Positions 11,939-23,482 of a DNA stretch of 64,000 nt are shown here, piece by piece; the stretch's first letter is position 1, and each line of letters starts with the position of its first letter. The translations under genes and the position numbers were made by a program. The notes under the pieces were generated by a model. It was not told where the DNA came from, did not search any database, and saw only the letters and a list, made by a program, of their open reading frames with translations. Source of the stretch: Stentor roeselii (taxonomy: Eukaryota; Ciliophora; Heterotrichea; Heterotrichida; Stentoridae); NCBI GenBank assembly GCA_006503475.1, contig RSEH01000141.1:1-64000 (forward strand), written 5' to 3'.

Positions 11939-14900
11939 ATGAACATGCTGTTGATCCAAATAGTTGTCAGGCAAGTGCAGGGCAATATGTTTTGTGCCAC
12001 ATCAGCATGCTTATCATGTAGTTCAGGTTACAACTTTTTGAACATCAGCTGTTTGAACTACTGTCCCTCTGGATATTACCTGAGCCAAACAAATTGCAAG
12101 GAAAGTGCATCTCAGGACCTGTTTATACTCAACATGTATTCATTCAGAACATTTGACACAAACTCAATCGGTCACTTTTCACACCCTTTGAAATACAGAC
12201 TAAACAACGATTCAAAAGTGACTCCAGTCGTGACAATCGATAGAGGTTTATACTTCTTTTCCAGTTCTACGCTAGTCTCAAATACCTCTTGGGTCCTCTC
12301 TCCTCGATTCTGTGCAACAGTTTTTTTCAGAGCTTTTAAGGCAGGAGTCATTTTTCAAGTTGTGGATGGATCCAAGACATTTTTTTCAATATCTTACAAT
12401 TTGACAGTGCAATTTAAGTATTTTTACACTGATGGGATTCAAGAGTCTGCGCAAATTTTGCATTATAATTATTCTAATTTATGGGCAGGCCTTGCTTTCT
12501 CATTAATTCAATATCAAGGCGTTATCCATTCCTATTTAAGCAATTTTGTGCCGGTTTACTCGAAAGAGTTCAGAATGGACACCAATCAAGCCCTTTTTCA
12601 AATAGGATCATCAAACAACTCAGGTTTTGAAGGCTTTTTGAGCTATTTATGCTTGAAAAACTCAGGAGAGTGCACTTATAAATCTTTTCCAACAATAAAT
12701 TGCTTGTTCGGTCAATACTTATTAAATCAAACATGCCTGAACTGTTCAAGTAATTGCAGTTCTTTTCCATTTTGTACAAGAACTTCATGTAATCTTTGCA
12801 ATTCAGTCCAGTGTTCTAAATGTAAAGGTTTTATGGGAGATGATTGCGAAACTTGTGATGATCCCAGTCTTGAGATGTGCGTTCCTGGAAAAAACTGTGC
12901 TGTTGGAAGTGGTTTTAACTGCAGTGAATGTAGTTCAGGGTTCACTTTGATTAATGGACTCTGTATTTTACCGATCACTGAATTTTCAACGATCACTTTA
13001 AAACTAGATTATTTTGTTCAAATGCAAGGAGGATACTTCCAAAGTGGGAAAAATGCTTCAACCTATTCGCCTTTTAATAATCCAGAATTCGATGACCCGG
13101 TGGCTCTGAACAATCGAGGATATTTTTTCAATAAAACTCATTTCATGAAAGCTGATAATATAACAATGAACTATACTTTTACAATAACCATTTGGGCATT
13201 TACTGGATCAGCTTCTGTGATATCTTGCGCTAAATTTATGTTCCGGTATGACTCTTCATTGATATTTACCCTCTCAAACTCTGAAAATAGTATCAGAGAA
13301 GCAGCAATCGGAGAGTGCTATTCAATAACCTGGAAATTTTTTGGAGTCATTGTAGACTTCTACAACAACTCAACCCATGTTAGCTTTATATGCAAGAATA
13401 AAATAATAGGAACCCAAAGCATATCAGGCTACGCCTTCTACGACAGCCCAGGCGAGATAATATTTTCAAATCAAAACAGTTCATCAACTTACATCTACCG
13501 TGTAACCTTTTCCCAATATCCCAAATATGACTTTACCGATTTATTAACAATATGTTCATCACCCGGATCAACAAATTGTTTAGGTTACCAGAGTTACTTG
13601 CATTACAACAACTCATTTACAAAAGGTTTCATTCTTTGTGATCCTTCATGCACTTTAGGGTGTTCAACGTGGGGTACGTGCAACAAATGTTCAGACATCA
13701 GATGCTCAGTCTGTGAAAACTTCAACAATTCCTGCATCATCGACTTGGAATCTCCGACATGTCTTCCAGGATTTCGAGTAGCTGAAAATAACATGTCGTG
13801 TTGTAATGAAAGGTGTACTGTTTGTTATGGAGAAAAAGCCTATCTTTGCTCTAAATGTTTGCAAGGATATGTGTTGGTCGGTACTTTATGCACTTTTAAT
13901 TGCCCTTCAAGATATACTTTAAATCAAACTACTTGTGAGGCTCCTGTGGATAAGTTTCTTATGAATGTAACATTTGATAAGATTGCTGATAGGTTCAATG
14001 ATTCTTATCATAATCAGTTCAGGACTGGAGATGATGACTTGTTTTACCCTGTTTTAGGAAAGAATGACCCGATCCCTGCAAGATCTCGAGGGTTTTATTT
14101 CAATGGGACTTCATTTTTAGAAACTTCTGACATAGCGATCCCAAACAACTTCACTTTTATCTTCTGGATAAGGCAGGACTCTGTTGGAACGTTAATCTCA
14201 AAGCAGTCTATAACAGTGACAACGAATGTAACAGTCCTCTTAAACCAAACATCCATTCATTTGACTCAGTTAAAAAGTGGCTTTTGGGTGGTGTGGAGAA
14301 TCATGGGTTTTGTTTCAATTGATTCTTACGTCTTTCATGTATTTGACTCAGCTGGGGCGAGTATGTATAACCACCCCAACCTGATTTTTTATGATCCTTT
14401 TTCTCCTCTTCGAATCGGCTCAGCTGTTGGAGGATTCGTGGGCTTTATTTGGCGAGTGATTCTCTATGCAGACAGAATATATAGCTTTACTTCTATTGAT
14501 GTTTGTCTCAGTAGTGGCATAAAAAATTGTCTCTGGAACTGCCCAATCAACTCGTTTTATTCAAATTCCTCATGTGAGCCTTGTTCTCAGTCCTGCAGTC
14601 AAGGATGTGTTAGGGACTCGGACTGCAACCTTTGTCTAGACCCGGTTTGTTACAATTGCTCGTATTTTAACACGAGTTGCAATATATGTAAAGAAAACTC
14701 TAATAAAAAGACCTTTTGTGAATGTAACTCTGGGTTTTACTGGAACTCATCTGAATTAAAGTGTGATCAGTGCATGAAGAACTGTGCTCAATGCACTTCT
14801 AGGTTAAATTGTCTTACTTGTAAACCCAACTCTTCATTTGACGGTGCATCTTGTGTGTGTTTTCCGGGATTTTATCTGGGAAATGAAGTATGCTTGGCTT

Positions 14901-17900
14901 GTGATGAATCTTGCAAGACTTGCTCTTTTTTCAATCAATGTGAGTCCTGCCCGAATACTCAGGTCTTAAAAAACCATTCTTGTCACTGCCCTGATGGATT
15001 TTATCGTCAAGGGAACTTATGCTTGGCTTGCTCAAGTTTCTGTCTTGAATGCGAAAACTCCTCAATTTGTTTAAGGTGTTCAGATAGCTTCTCATTGAAA
15101 AACTCTTCCTGCTCCTGCCCTGACAACACATTTTTTTCTAATAAAATGTGTGAACCTTGCTTTGATTTATGTAGCAAATGTTCAGGACCCTTGGAAAATG
15201 ATTGCATTTCATGTAAATCGAATTTGTCATTGGCTGATAATCATTCATGCATTTGTCCGATTAACACTTTTTGGACTAGAGATTATTGTAAACCTTGTCA
15301 TTCATTGTGTAGAAGCTGCTCTGGTGATTTGAAGAGTAATTGTTTGACATGCATTGGAAATCTTGTGTTGGATTCTAATTATTCATGTGGTTGTCCAGTT
15401 AATACTTTTTTGTATGGTTTTTATTGTAAACCTTGCTACTTTTTATGTGAAAACTGCTCAGGTGGACTACCAAATGATTGCCTTTCATGTAAGAAAAACA
15501 TGATTTTAACGTCAAATAATTCGTGCGTTTGTCCTATTAACAGTTTTTTGTCATATAATTTGTGTGTTCCGTGCTACTCAAATTGTGAAACCTGCTCAGG
15601 TGAATTGGAGAATAATTGTCTTTCGTGTAAAGGAAATCTTGAATTACAAGGTAATAAATGCATCTGCCCTGAAAATTCTTTTTTGTCAAATAATTTCTGC
15701 AAACCTTGCTACTCTTTATGTGAAAGCTGCTCGGGTGAATTAAAAACTGATTGTATTACATGCAAAGAAAATCTTATCATCGCATCAGATAATTCATGTA
15801 TCTGCCCCGAAAAAACTTTCTTATTGTATAATAGATGCAGTCAATGTTCAAAATTTTGCAAAACATGTTTAGGTTCATCAGAAAATGAATGCCTTTCATG
15901 TATTGGTAACTTCATTTTGTCAGTCAACAAAAGCTGCATATGCCCACCCCAGAATTTTTTGTCATCGGATCAATGCAAACCTTGCCACGAGTTATGCACA
16001 AGTTGCTTCGGAACATTAGAAACTGAATGCCTTTCATGCAAGAGTAATCTTGTGTTATCAGATGCCAAATCATGCATTTGTCCTGCTCATATGTATATGA
16101 TTAACAACAATTGCGAACATTGTCATAATCTCTGTAAAGACTGTGCAGGTCCATTAGCCTCTGACTGTTCATCATGTATATCCAACCTCATCCTTTCAGA
16201 TAACAGTTCCTGCATATGCAACACTCATTATTACCTAAAAAATGAAACATGTCTCTTCTGCGACCCTTCTTTACAACTCGAAATAACTGATAATAACTGC
16301 ATCTGCAAAGCTTTTCATTATTGGAATGATTTTAGATGTATTCAATGCCATGATTCTTGTGAAAGTTGCAAAGGTCCTAGTCCTTTTGATTGCTCTCAAT
16401 GTAAACCTGGTTTAATCTTTAATTCAGAAAGACTTTGTTTATGCCCAACTCCTTATTATTGGAACGGCACGGAATGTTTGACCTGTGATACTGATTCCCA
16501 TCTTATATCAGGAAAATATGAATGTCTTTGTCAAGAAAGCTTTTTCAATAACTCTGAAAAATGTCAGAAATGTCCAAATCTTTGCAATTCATGTTTGAAT
16601 GCCTCTACCTGTTTAACCTGCGAAGAATTCGGATATCTCTCCATAAACGGCACTTGTGCATGCCTCTTCGGGTATGAAGAGAAACAAGGAAAATGCTTGA
16701 AATTATATTTTTCAGCTAATGTAAAAATTTCAAATTTGAATGAAGTCACTATTTTTTTTACAGCAGATCTTTTGATTCCTCTTCAAATCACTGATGTGAA
16801 CTTTACAATCAACTCTTTCTTGGTAAAATCATCGATCAAGATGAAAAATTCAAGATTATTCTTTGTGGACCTTTTAATTTCTCAAAATTTAAAAAATATT
16901 AAGAACAGAAAAATAAGAGTTCATTTCAACTCGAACATCACTTCAAAAGAAGGAGCGGGACTAGATAAGTCGAATTTTGAATTAATGATGGGTAATCAAG
17001 CAGGTTTTGAAGCTCTTGAATCTTCAGAAACTTTGCAAAATACTGGAAAAAGTTTAAGTATTACAGCTATGGTTACTGCTTTTACTTCAGGTGTTGTTTT
17101 AATGAAACCGACAATGTTTTTTAACTTACTAAATCTTGTCGAGATGTACTCATATTCTTTGCTGTTCAATGTGAAATTTCATCAAAAATTTATTGATTTT
17201 ATTATTGGCTTGAAAAAAACATCTAAAATTCCGAGCGTTGATCTTCCAATAAAAACAACTGAGCATCGATTACCAGAAAAATTCATCACTTATGGAATAG
17301 ATTCATATATTTTTATTGAAAATAGCGGAATTTTAGCTGCTTCTCTTGTCTTAACCTGTCTTTTAGCACTTATCGCACACTTTCTATCATCTTATACACA
17401 GAATCCCAAAATAAAGTCGATATTTTTAATGGTAAAAAAAAAGGTTTATTTTCAGTGGTTTTTCCGAATTTGTGTGCAAAGTTGTTTTGATTTCGGAATT
17501 TTTACTCTGCTAAGTTTCAAGTACTCAAAGAACAATGATATGATATATTTTATAGATACTATTTCAAGCTCTCTAATAATAGTAATTTTCACTCAGGTAT
17601 TTGTGTTTATCTGCATTACTATTTACACGGCTCTCATATTAAAAATTGAATTCCCTAAAACAAGCAAAGAATTACAAGAATCCCTTCCTCATTTTTCAAG
17701 TCTTTTTGAAGAGTTTAAAACAGAGAGTTGGAATGATTGCTTGTTTTACATCATCTTCTTGAGTAGAAGAATAGTTTTGTCAGTTCTGATTTTGTTTAGT
17801 AGTGGAGTAATTCAACTTATTTCAGGTATTTCTTTTTGTTTGGCAGTAAAGTTTAATTAGAGCATTTTTTACCTTGGCCTAGTCAAGCCTTTTAGAGAGT

Positions 17901-18190
17901 TTTCTACAAATATTGTTTTATTGATGAATGAATTCTTGCTTCTTTTGTTTTATTCTGCTGTTTCAGTTGATGAGCTTGGCATTTCCGAAACTGATCTTGA
18001 TAATATCGCAACTTTTAGTATTATTCTTATTTTTATCAACTTAGGAATAAATATTCTTACTAATGTTGCGCCGGCTCTTGTTAAAGTCTTTAATTTCCTG
18101 AGATCGAAATTATGCAAAAAATCACAAAAGATTACTCCTGCTATTGACACAACTTGTGTTATAGGATTAGGAAGTGAGACTAAAAGTTAA
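11939..18190 (+). CDS. Giant Cys-rich LamG-module surface protein with polytopic C-terminus (paralogue B)
   Basis: The spliced product is about 2078 aa in two exons (11939-17845 and 17861-18190). It is collinear with paralogue A over the N-terminal Cys-rich part, three LamG-like modules (RGLYFF, RGYFFN, RGFYFN) and the C-terminal membrane region of eight or nine spans ending in a basic Cys/Lys tail. Unlike paralogue A it lacks the fourth LamG-like module and has instead a regular array of eight 46-residue Cys repeats (residues 1071-1437). The leader (MLLIQIVVRQVQG) is a poorer signal peptide than in paralogue A, so the exact start is less sure; ATG 11939 follows CTAATAAA. It is likely a surface receptor or antigen-like protein with many N-glycosylation sequons. 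Confidence 0.8.
15149..16249 (+). repeat. Eight tandem 46-residue Cys repeats in paralogue B
   Basis: There are eight consecutive units of 45-46 codons with the pattern CxPCxxxCxxCSGxLxxxCLSCKxNL, then SCICP and an aromatic residue before the next Cys. Each unit has eight or nine Cys at fixed spacing, as in growth-factor-receptor/furin-type Cys-rich modules. The units resemble each other more than the matching region of paralogue A, suggesting recent duplication or conversion within this gene. Confidence 0.85.
17846..17860 (+). other. 15-nt spliceosomal intron in giant paralogue B
   Basis: The sequence is GTAAAGTTTAATTAG. Its in-frame TAG would end the protein; removing it continues the reading frame into the last membrane spans (SIFYLGLVKPFREF). 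It sits at the same codon position as the intron of paralogue A, inside the same predicted membrane segment. Confidence 0.9.
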
Positions 18191-19558
18191 ATAATTATGA
18201 ATTTAGGAAGTAAATTTATTAATTGACTATTTATTTAATTTTGAATGAAATGCGTGGGAATCTTAGGCCAATAAAATTATTGGTTTTGGGTAGTAAATAA
18301 TTTGGAATTAAATATTCTTTGATACAATTAATTTTTAGAATAAGAGAGGATTGGCAACTCTAATAAATTTATATCTTTCAAAATGCTTATGACTTATTTA
18401 TGAGTAAGGATATACTTTAAATTTTAATATCATTTAGATAACTAAACATTGATCAATAGGGATTTATAGGCTGAGTTATAATAAATTGATTGAACTCCTG
18501 TAAATACTTTTTGGGTAAAAAAATTATTAAGGTTTTATATGAATTTTTAACAATCTATTAGTGATCCATTTAAAATTAAAGCAATTATTTGCTCTTTATT
18601 GAATAATCTTATCTAATATCCTAATCTTTTACTAATGTATTCAGGATATAGATCTTTCATTTACCTGCATCTTGCACCATTGTTAGCTTCCCACATCTCA
18701 CCTTTTTGTTTAGCATGTTCCAGATTTGAACTATTTGAATTAAATCTTCCTACTTAGAAATTACTTTCTTTATGAATGATACTATATAATAAAATGCACA
18801 TTCTTTATTTTTTCTATTATCTGATTTATAATACCAAAAAATTATATACATCTAAATAAATATTGTCTATCATTTATACTGCTGTATCAGTTTATTCTGG
18901 TTCCCTGTCATTTCCTCTTCAGTCTCTTTCGAAATCCCGTCCAACTCCATCCTAAGTCCTTGTTTTGCATCAAAAACACATCACTTCCTTCTAAAACTAG
19001 CTATAAATACTCCTTCTTCAGTAAATTTTCAAAGTTATCAGGGAAAGAGTGGGAGAGAATAGCGTATATTTATTAAATTAATTGGGAATAATAAGTAACT
19101 TTTTATATATTTAGATTTAAATCTTTAGAAAAAGGTAAATCAAGATTTATCTATATTTCTGAAAGTATAAATTATTAAGACATATATTCTATAGAAAAGG
19201 CAGCAAATAACTCTTAATACTCTTTAAAATATTCTTAATTACCCCTATAAAATTCATTTTCATCAAAATTTTCTAAAACTAAGGAAAGGTTTCAAGTTAC
19301 TATAAAATATCATTTGAAGAAATAAACTAAATAAATCAATTCAAGATAATCTAAATGAAAAACAAATCTATTAATTTTAGCCTTTATAATTTTTCACTAA
19401 AAGTAATTATTTGCCACCTTCTTCAAGTCTTTAAACTAAATACAATATTTTTATTCTGTAAGGATCATGCTTATAATAAAAAAATAACAAGCGGAGAATA
19501 CTAATATCAAATTCTCGACGGTAGAGATATTTAATTTTCATGGTCGGACATATTTATA
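18191..19558. other. A/T-rich spacer, no intact gene; faint SNARE-like relic at 18870-18971 (minus)
   Basis: No intact gene is visible in 1.37 kb. On the minus strand, 18971 to 18870 encodes a short open piece (MELDGISKETEEEM then GNQNKLI) that resembles the end of a Qc-type SNARE motif, in an otherwise broken frame. Another minus-strand patch near 18730-18660 is protein-like (KQKGEMWEANNGARC) but flanked by stops. The rest is simple A/T-rich DNA. The last 60 bases should contain the promoter of the gene at 19559. Confidence 0.35.
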
Positions 19559-21559
19559 ATGTTTTTTTGGTTGAGTCGCAATGCAATGTCTAGCTTAAAA
19601 GTCATCAGAAAGAGGTTTTCAACAGATGGTAATAGTCCTTTAAAGGCTTTACCGGAGTTCGTAGCGAATATTCAGAGCTTTGATAAAATTCTTAAAGATA
19701 GTAATCTCATATTCGTGGATAAATCACTTTTAATCAGGGATATACTACAAGAAGATACAGTTCTATTAACTAGGCCAAGAAGATGGGGTAAATCACTTAA
19801 TATGCAGATGATTGAGAGTTTTTTTCAGCCGACTTTTTCACCAGAAGGCATGATTATCGAAGATAAAATCAAGAAAAAAAAATTCTCAATGATGATGATT
19901 GGCAGTGAAAAGATTCCTAAGAATCCTTTTACCAAAGAGATAAAGGAGACTGCAATTATTGATTTACAAGGTACAGTTCCTGTCGTTGATCTAACATTTA
20001 ATATTCCGTTACATAAAAATATTGTTGGAATACATGAATCTTTTGTAGCACCACTCATAGCAGTGATTGAAGAGCATAAGTATTTATTAAAATCAAAGAA
20101 AGTTATTGGAACTAGTAAAGAGGAGCTTTTCAAAAAAATTTTAAAAGAGGATTATGGAGAAATAACATTTTATGATATTAAAAATACTCTTCATTATCTG
20201 GTAAAAGCCTTAAAAGACCACCATGGTAAACAGCCAATCTTACTTATAGATGAGTACGATAATACTTTACTCAGGCTCAAAGTTGAAGGTAATGATCTTT
20301 ATAATTATGGCCTCGCCCTATTTAAAGATATGTTTTCTATAATAAAAAATCAAAATCAACTAGTTCAAATAGCAGTGTTTACAGGAGTAACTAGGATAAT
20401 AAAAGAAGACATATTTTCTGGGCTAAACAGTATTCGTTATGATTCAGTACAAGATTCAGATTATATCGAACATTTCGGATTTACTGAAAAGGATATAGAT
20501 TATTTACTCGATAAAGTAGCTGCTCTTTACAAAAAAGAGTTCAATAAAACAATATTAAAAGAGAAGATTGCTTTCTGGTATGATGGATACAGAATAAATG
20601 ATCGGATGGTATACAATCCATTTTCAGTTATGAATTGTCTTCATTCACTAATTAAAGAACACAAAAGACCTTTTAAAACATATTGGGCGAATTCCGGTGA
20701 TCCTTTTCTACTTGTTAATGCATTAGAAACAGTTCCCACCAAGGCCCACATTGATACCTTATTCAAAACAGATATGGTAAAGTTTACTCCTCAAGATGGT
20801 GCAGATTTAAAAAACTTTTCAAGTAATGAAAATGCTTTTTTGACTATGATGTTAGATTCAGGATATTTAACTGAAGGAGATGAAGACCTTGTATACAAGA
20901 TCCCAAATAATGAAGTTAAATATGAACTTTATAATAAATTTTATCGAACTTGGCTCAAGAGGCAGGGAGGTAATCTGTTTGAAGTAATTATACAACCAGA
21001 AGAATTCGAAAATCCAGAAATATTTTTGAAGGTGTTTCAAGAAAAAGTTCTTCCTTCATTCAAAGGAGAAGATAATCCTGAGTATTTTTTTCAAAGCTTC
21101 CTTTACCTAAGTCTCAATAAACAAGGTTTACATGCAATTTTAGAAAAGAAAACAGATGACAGTAAAAGAATTGACATTGTTATAGTCCCTGATGAGAAGT
21201 TAGACAATAAAAACGATACTGTCTATATAGTTGAAATAAAAATGCATACCAAAAAAAGCAAAAAATTTGCTTTGAATCAGGGTCTGAATCAAATATTCGC
21301 AAAAAATTATGCTGCTAATGAATTGATTAAGGACAATAGTTTAAAAAAATTCATATTAAGAGTTGTGAGTTTTGGATATAACGAAAATTCAGAGTTGGAA
21401 ATAACAATGACTGAACTCAGATTCACAAGAGAGAATCTACTTCAGGCAATTGATTTATTCTTTCTGAACAATGAAAAAGGTAAAGAAAAAAAAAACCTCT
21501 TCGAAGAGTTACTTCATCTTTCTTTCAGCTCATTTATTAGTAAGGATAATCTAGATTAA
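19559..21559 (+). CDS. AAA-ATPase-like protein with C-terminal PD-(D/E)XK nuclease-like domain
   Basis: The product is 666 aa. Residues 30-330 match the AAA-ATPase-like family (Pfam PF09820 type): IFVDKSLLIRDI, the family's P-loop variant TRPRRWGKS at 71-79, and Walker B LLIDEYDN. The C-terminal third ends in a PD-(D/E)XK_9-type domain with RIDIVIV...VYIVEIKM, whose Asp and Glu-x-Lys are the expected nuclease residues. Proteins of this architecture are common in host-associated bacteria and scattered in protists and fungi; their function is not established. The first 25 residues (MFFWLSRNAM..RKRFSTDG) are basic, lack acidic residues before the RFS and resemble a mitochondrial presequence. The start follows TATTTATA. 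It is flanked by pseudogene remnants. Horizontal origin is plausible but unproven. Confidence 0.82.
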   Translation: MFFWLSRNAMSSLKVIRKRFSTDGNSPLKALPEFVANIQSFDKILKDSNLIFVDKSLLIRDILQEDTVLLTRPRRWGKSLNMQMIESFFQPTFSPEGMIIEDKIKKKKFSMMMIGSEKIPKNPFTKEIKETAIIDLQGTVPVVDLTFNIPLHKNIVGIHESFVAPLIAVIEEHKYLLKSKKVIGTSKEELFKKILKEDYGEITFYDIKNTLHYLVKALKDHHGKQPILLIDEYDNTLLRLKVEGNDLYNYGLALFKDMFSIIKNQNQLVQIAVFTGVTRIIKEDIFSGLNSIRYDSVQDSDYIEHFGFTEKDIDYLLDKVAALYKKEFNKTILKEKIAFWYDGYRINDRMVYNPFSVMNCLHSLIKEHKRPFKTYWANSGDPFLLVNALETVPTKAHIDTLFKTDMVKFTPQDGADLKNFSSNENAFLTMMLDSGYLTEGDEDLVYKIPNNEVKYELYNKFYRTWLKRQGGNLFEVIIQPEEFENPEIFLKVFQEKVLPSFKGEDNPEYFFQSFLYLSLNKQGLHAILEKKTDDSKRIDIVIVPDEKLDNKNDTVYIVEIKMHTKKSKKFALNQGLNQIFAKNYAANELIKDNSLKKFILRVVSFGYNENSELEITMTELRFTRENLLQAIDLFFLNNEKGKEKKNLFEELLHLSFSSFISKDNLD

Positions 21560-21799
21560 ACATTAGGTATTTTCTAATCTATATCCAATAAGATCATGCA
21601 ACTTCAGACTCCAAATGGTGTAAGGGTTATAATATTATTTCAATTACTAAAGCCATTATCCCTCCAGATCAGAGATAACACGAAGTACTTCTGGTCCTTC
21701 AACAAATCATTCTATGAACCGTCAAATTATTTACATCTTTTTAATTCAACTGAAGCTTTGTATGGTCGGCGCTCTTTACTACTAGAACTGGTTCATGAG

Positions 21800-23240
21800 C
21801 AACAAGAGAGAAGCTAATGTTTATTTAGATCTCAATAGCCAAAACACTTCCACTGACCTTTAGTTGTTTGTGTGATTTAGTTTTTTCTTGCATGCTTATT
21901 TTCACAAACTTTTCTCTATCTCCTTGCTTGTTACTGTGGAGAGATGGCTCGGTTTATGCAGGCTCTGTTCATCGGAAAAGACTTGAAAGTTTACTTTGAG
22001 CCGAACAGGGTCCAGTCTTCAAGTTTGAATGAAGAACTCGGTCAAATTGACTAAATATTTTCAGATAATTCTGGCACTTTGACTAGGAATGTGATGGAGT
22101 TCAGAAAAATGTCGATAAATGAAGAAAGTTTCGCCACCTCTGAGCACTTCACGGGTCTAACAAGATTCAACATCTTGACTTAGTTGATGAGTCATTCGAC
22201 CCTGCAGAAAACTCTAACAATGAATTTTTTATGCACTTTGTTGTTTGTCACATGATATTGTCCTCTGTTAAATATGTGAAGGCCGAGTATAAGCCCAGCT
22301 CACCTGATGAAATTGCATTGATCAATGCTGCCAAGTTCTTTGGAATAGAATTTTTAGGGAGAGACTCAGATCAAAACGTTGAGTTGATGATTAAGGACGA
22401 AAAATACTATGTCAAGGTTATGAATGTGCTGGAATTCACTTCTTATAGGAAAGAATGACGATTGTTGTGAGGATGCATGATGGTAAAATTAAATTAATGT
22501 GCAGCTGATACCGTCTTACAAACGAAACTGGTTTACAGTCAACACTGGAAAAAGACCTGGAATATCTTGAGGATTTGATAATCAAGGACTTAGGACACTT
22601 GCTCTTGCTGATAGAGAACTTGAAGAGTCTGAGTATTGGACTTGAAATGAAAATTAGAATGATGTTATAAGGAATTTCACAACAGGGAACAACGAATATC
22701 TCAAGTTGGCCAAATGATTGAAAGCAACTTGGAACTCGTTGGAGCTAAGAGAAGCTAGCATCAAACTTTAAGTTCTGAAAGGAGACAAAATAGAAACCGC
22801 TAAAAATATCGCTTTTTCTGTAATCTTATCACACACGGTCAGAATAATTATTGAATCGCGGACTGGAACTGAGGTCAAGAGCAAACTTGACAAGTCTGAC
22901 TGTAGAAGCAGAAAACAACTCAGTATTTTGTTTTAGTATTTCAGGAGAAAGAGATGTAAATTGATATCGCTTGCTGAAAAATGCTCGGTGGCCATTTGCT
23001 GCCAAGTAAGTCCTCAACCAATAGCTGATGTTGTGAAGTTAATCTATGATTACAAGCCGAAAGCTCGAACACTTAGCATTGGAGACGGCGCAAATGATGT
23101 GAACATGATTACCGCTGCCCATGTTGGTATCGGATCGCAGGGATACAAGGGCAGCAGGCAGTGAGAGCTTCAGACTACTCAATAGACAATTTTCCGAGTT
23201 ATTGAAAAGTTTATTGTTCATTTGCTGAAATCTGAATACA
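21800..23240 (+). pseudogene. Truncated, frameshifted P4-type ATPase (phospholipid flippase) relic
   Basis: P4-ATPases flip phospholipids across membranes. Family motifs appear in order across changing frames: YLDLN and ISLLVTVE (membrane segments 3-4) near 21820-21940; FMQALFIGKDL; SSLNEELGQID; the phosphorylation loop as DNSGTLT instead of DKTGTLT near 22061; AEYKPSSPDE near 22285; FTSYRKE; a broken GADTV region; LKGDKIETAKNIAF near 22770; LSIGDGANDVNMI near 23075; and VRASDYSIDNF near 23170. There are several frameshifts and many stops, including at conserved Trp positions. The actuator domain and the last membrane segments are missing, so the fragment is cut at both ends. It begins about 240 bp after the AAA/PDDEXK gene. 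Nothing suggests it is functional. Confidence 0.85.
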
Positions 23241-23482
23241 AATACTATTAATTTTTTTATTAATTCTTCCTCTTTTGATAGAATAAATATAATATTGTTT
23301 CTTTGAAATTTTTTAAATCTTTTTAAATCTTCAGTTTTTTTATCTTCTTTAACCATTTTAGTACTTCCTATTCGTTCTTTTTTATTTTGAATGATTCAAT
23401 TTCAGATCGGATATTAAAACTGACAGATGATAATTATTTTCAACAGTTCTAGTTAATTATTTTATGTTTGATCTCTTCCTTG

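Noticed and set aside
18181-18780. Minus-strand frame of about 200 codons interrupted almost only by TAA/TAG.
   Set aside because: In DNA this A/T-rich TAA is by far the most likely stop, and the observed count is close to expectation. Only short patches look coding.
23039-23356. 105-aa minus-strand frame across the end of the P4-ATPase relic.
   Set aside because: It overlaps readable flippase motifs on the plus strand and shows no domain of its own.
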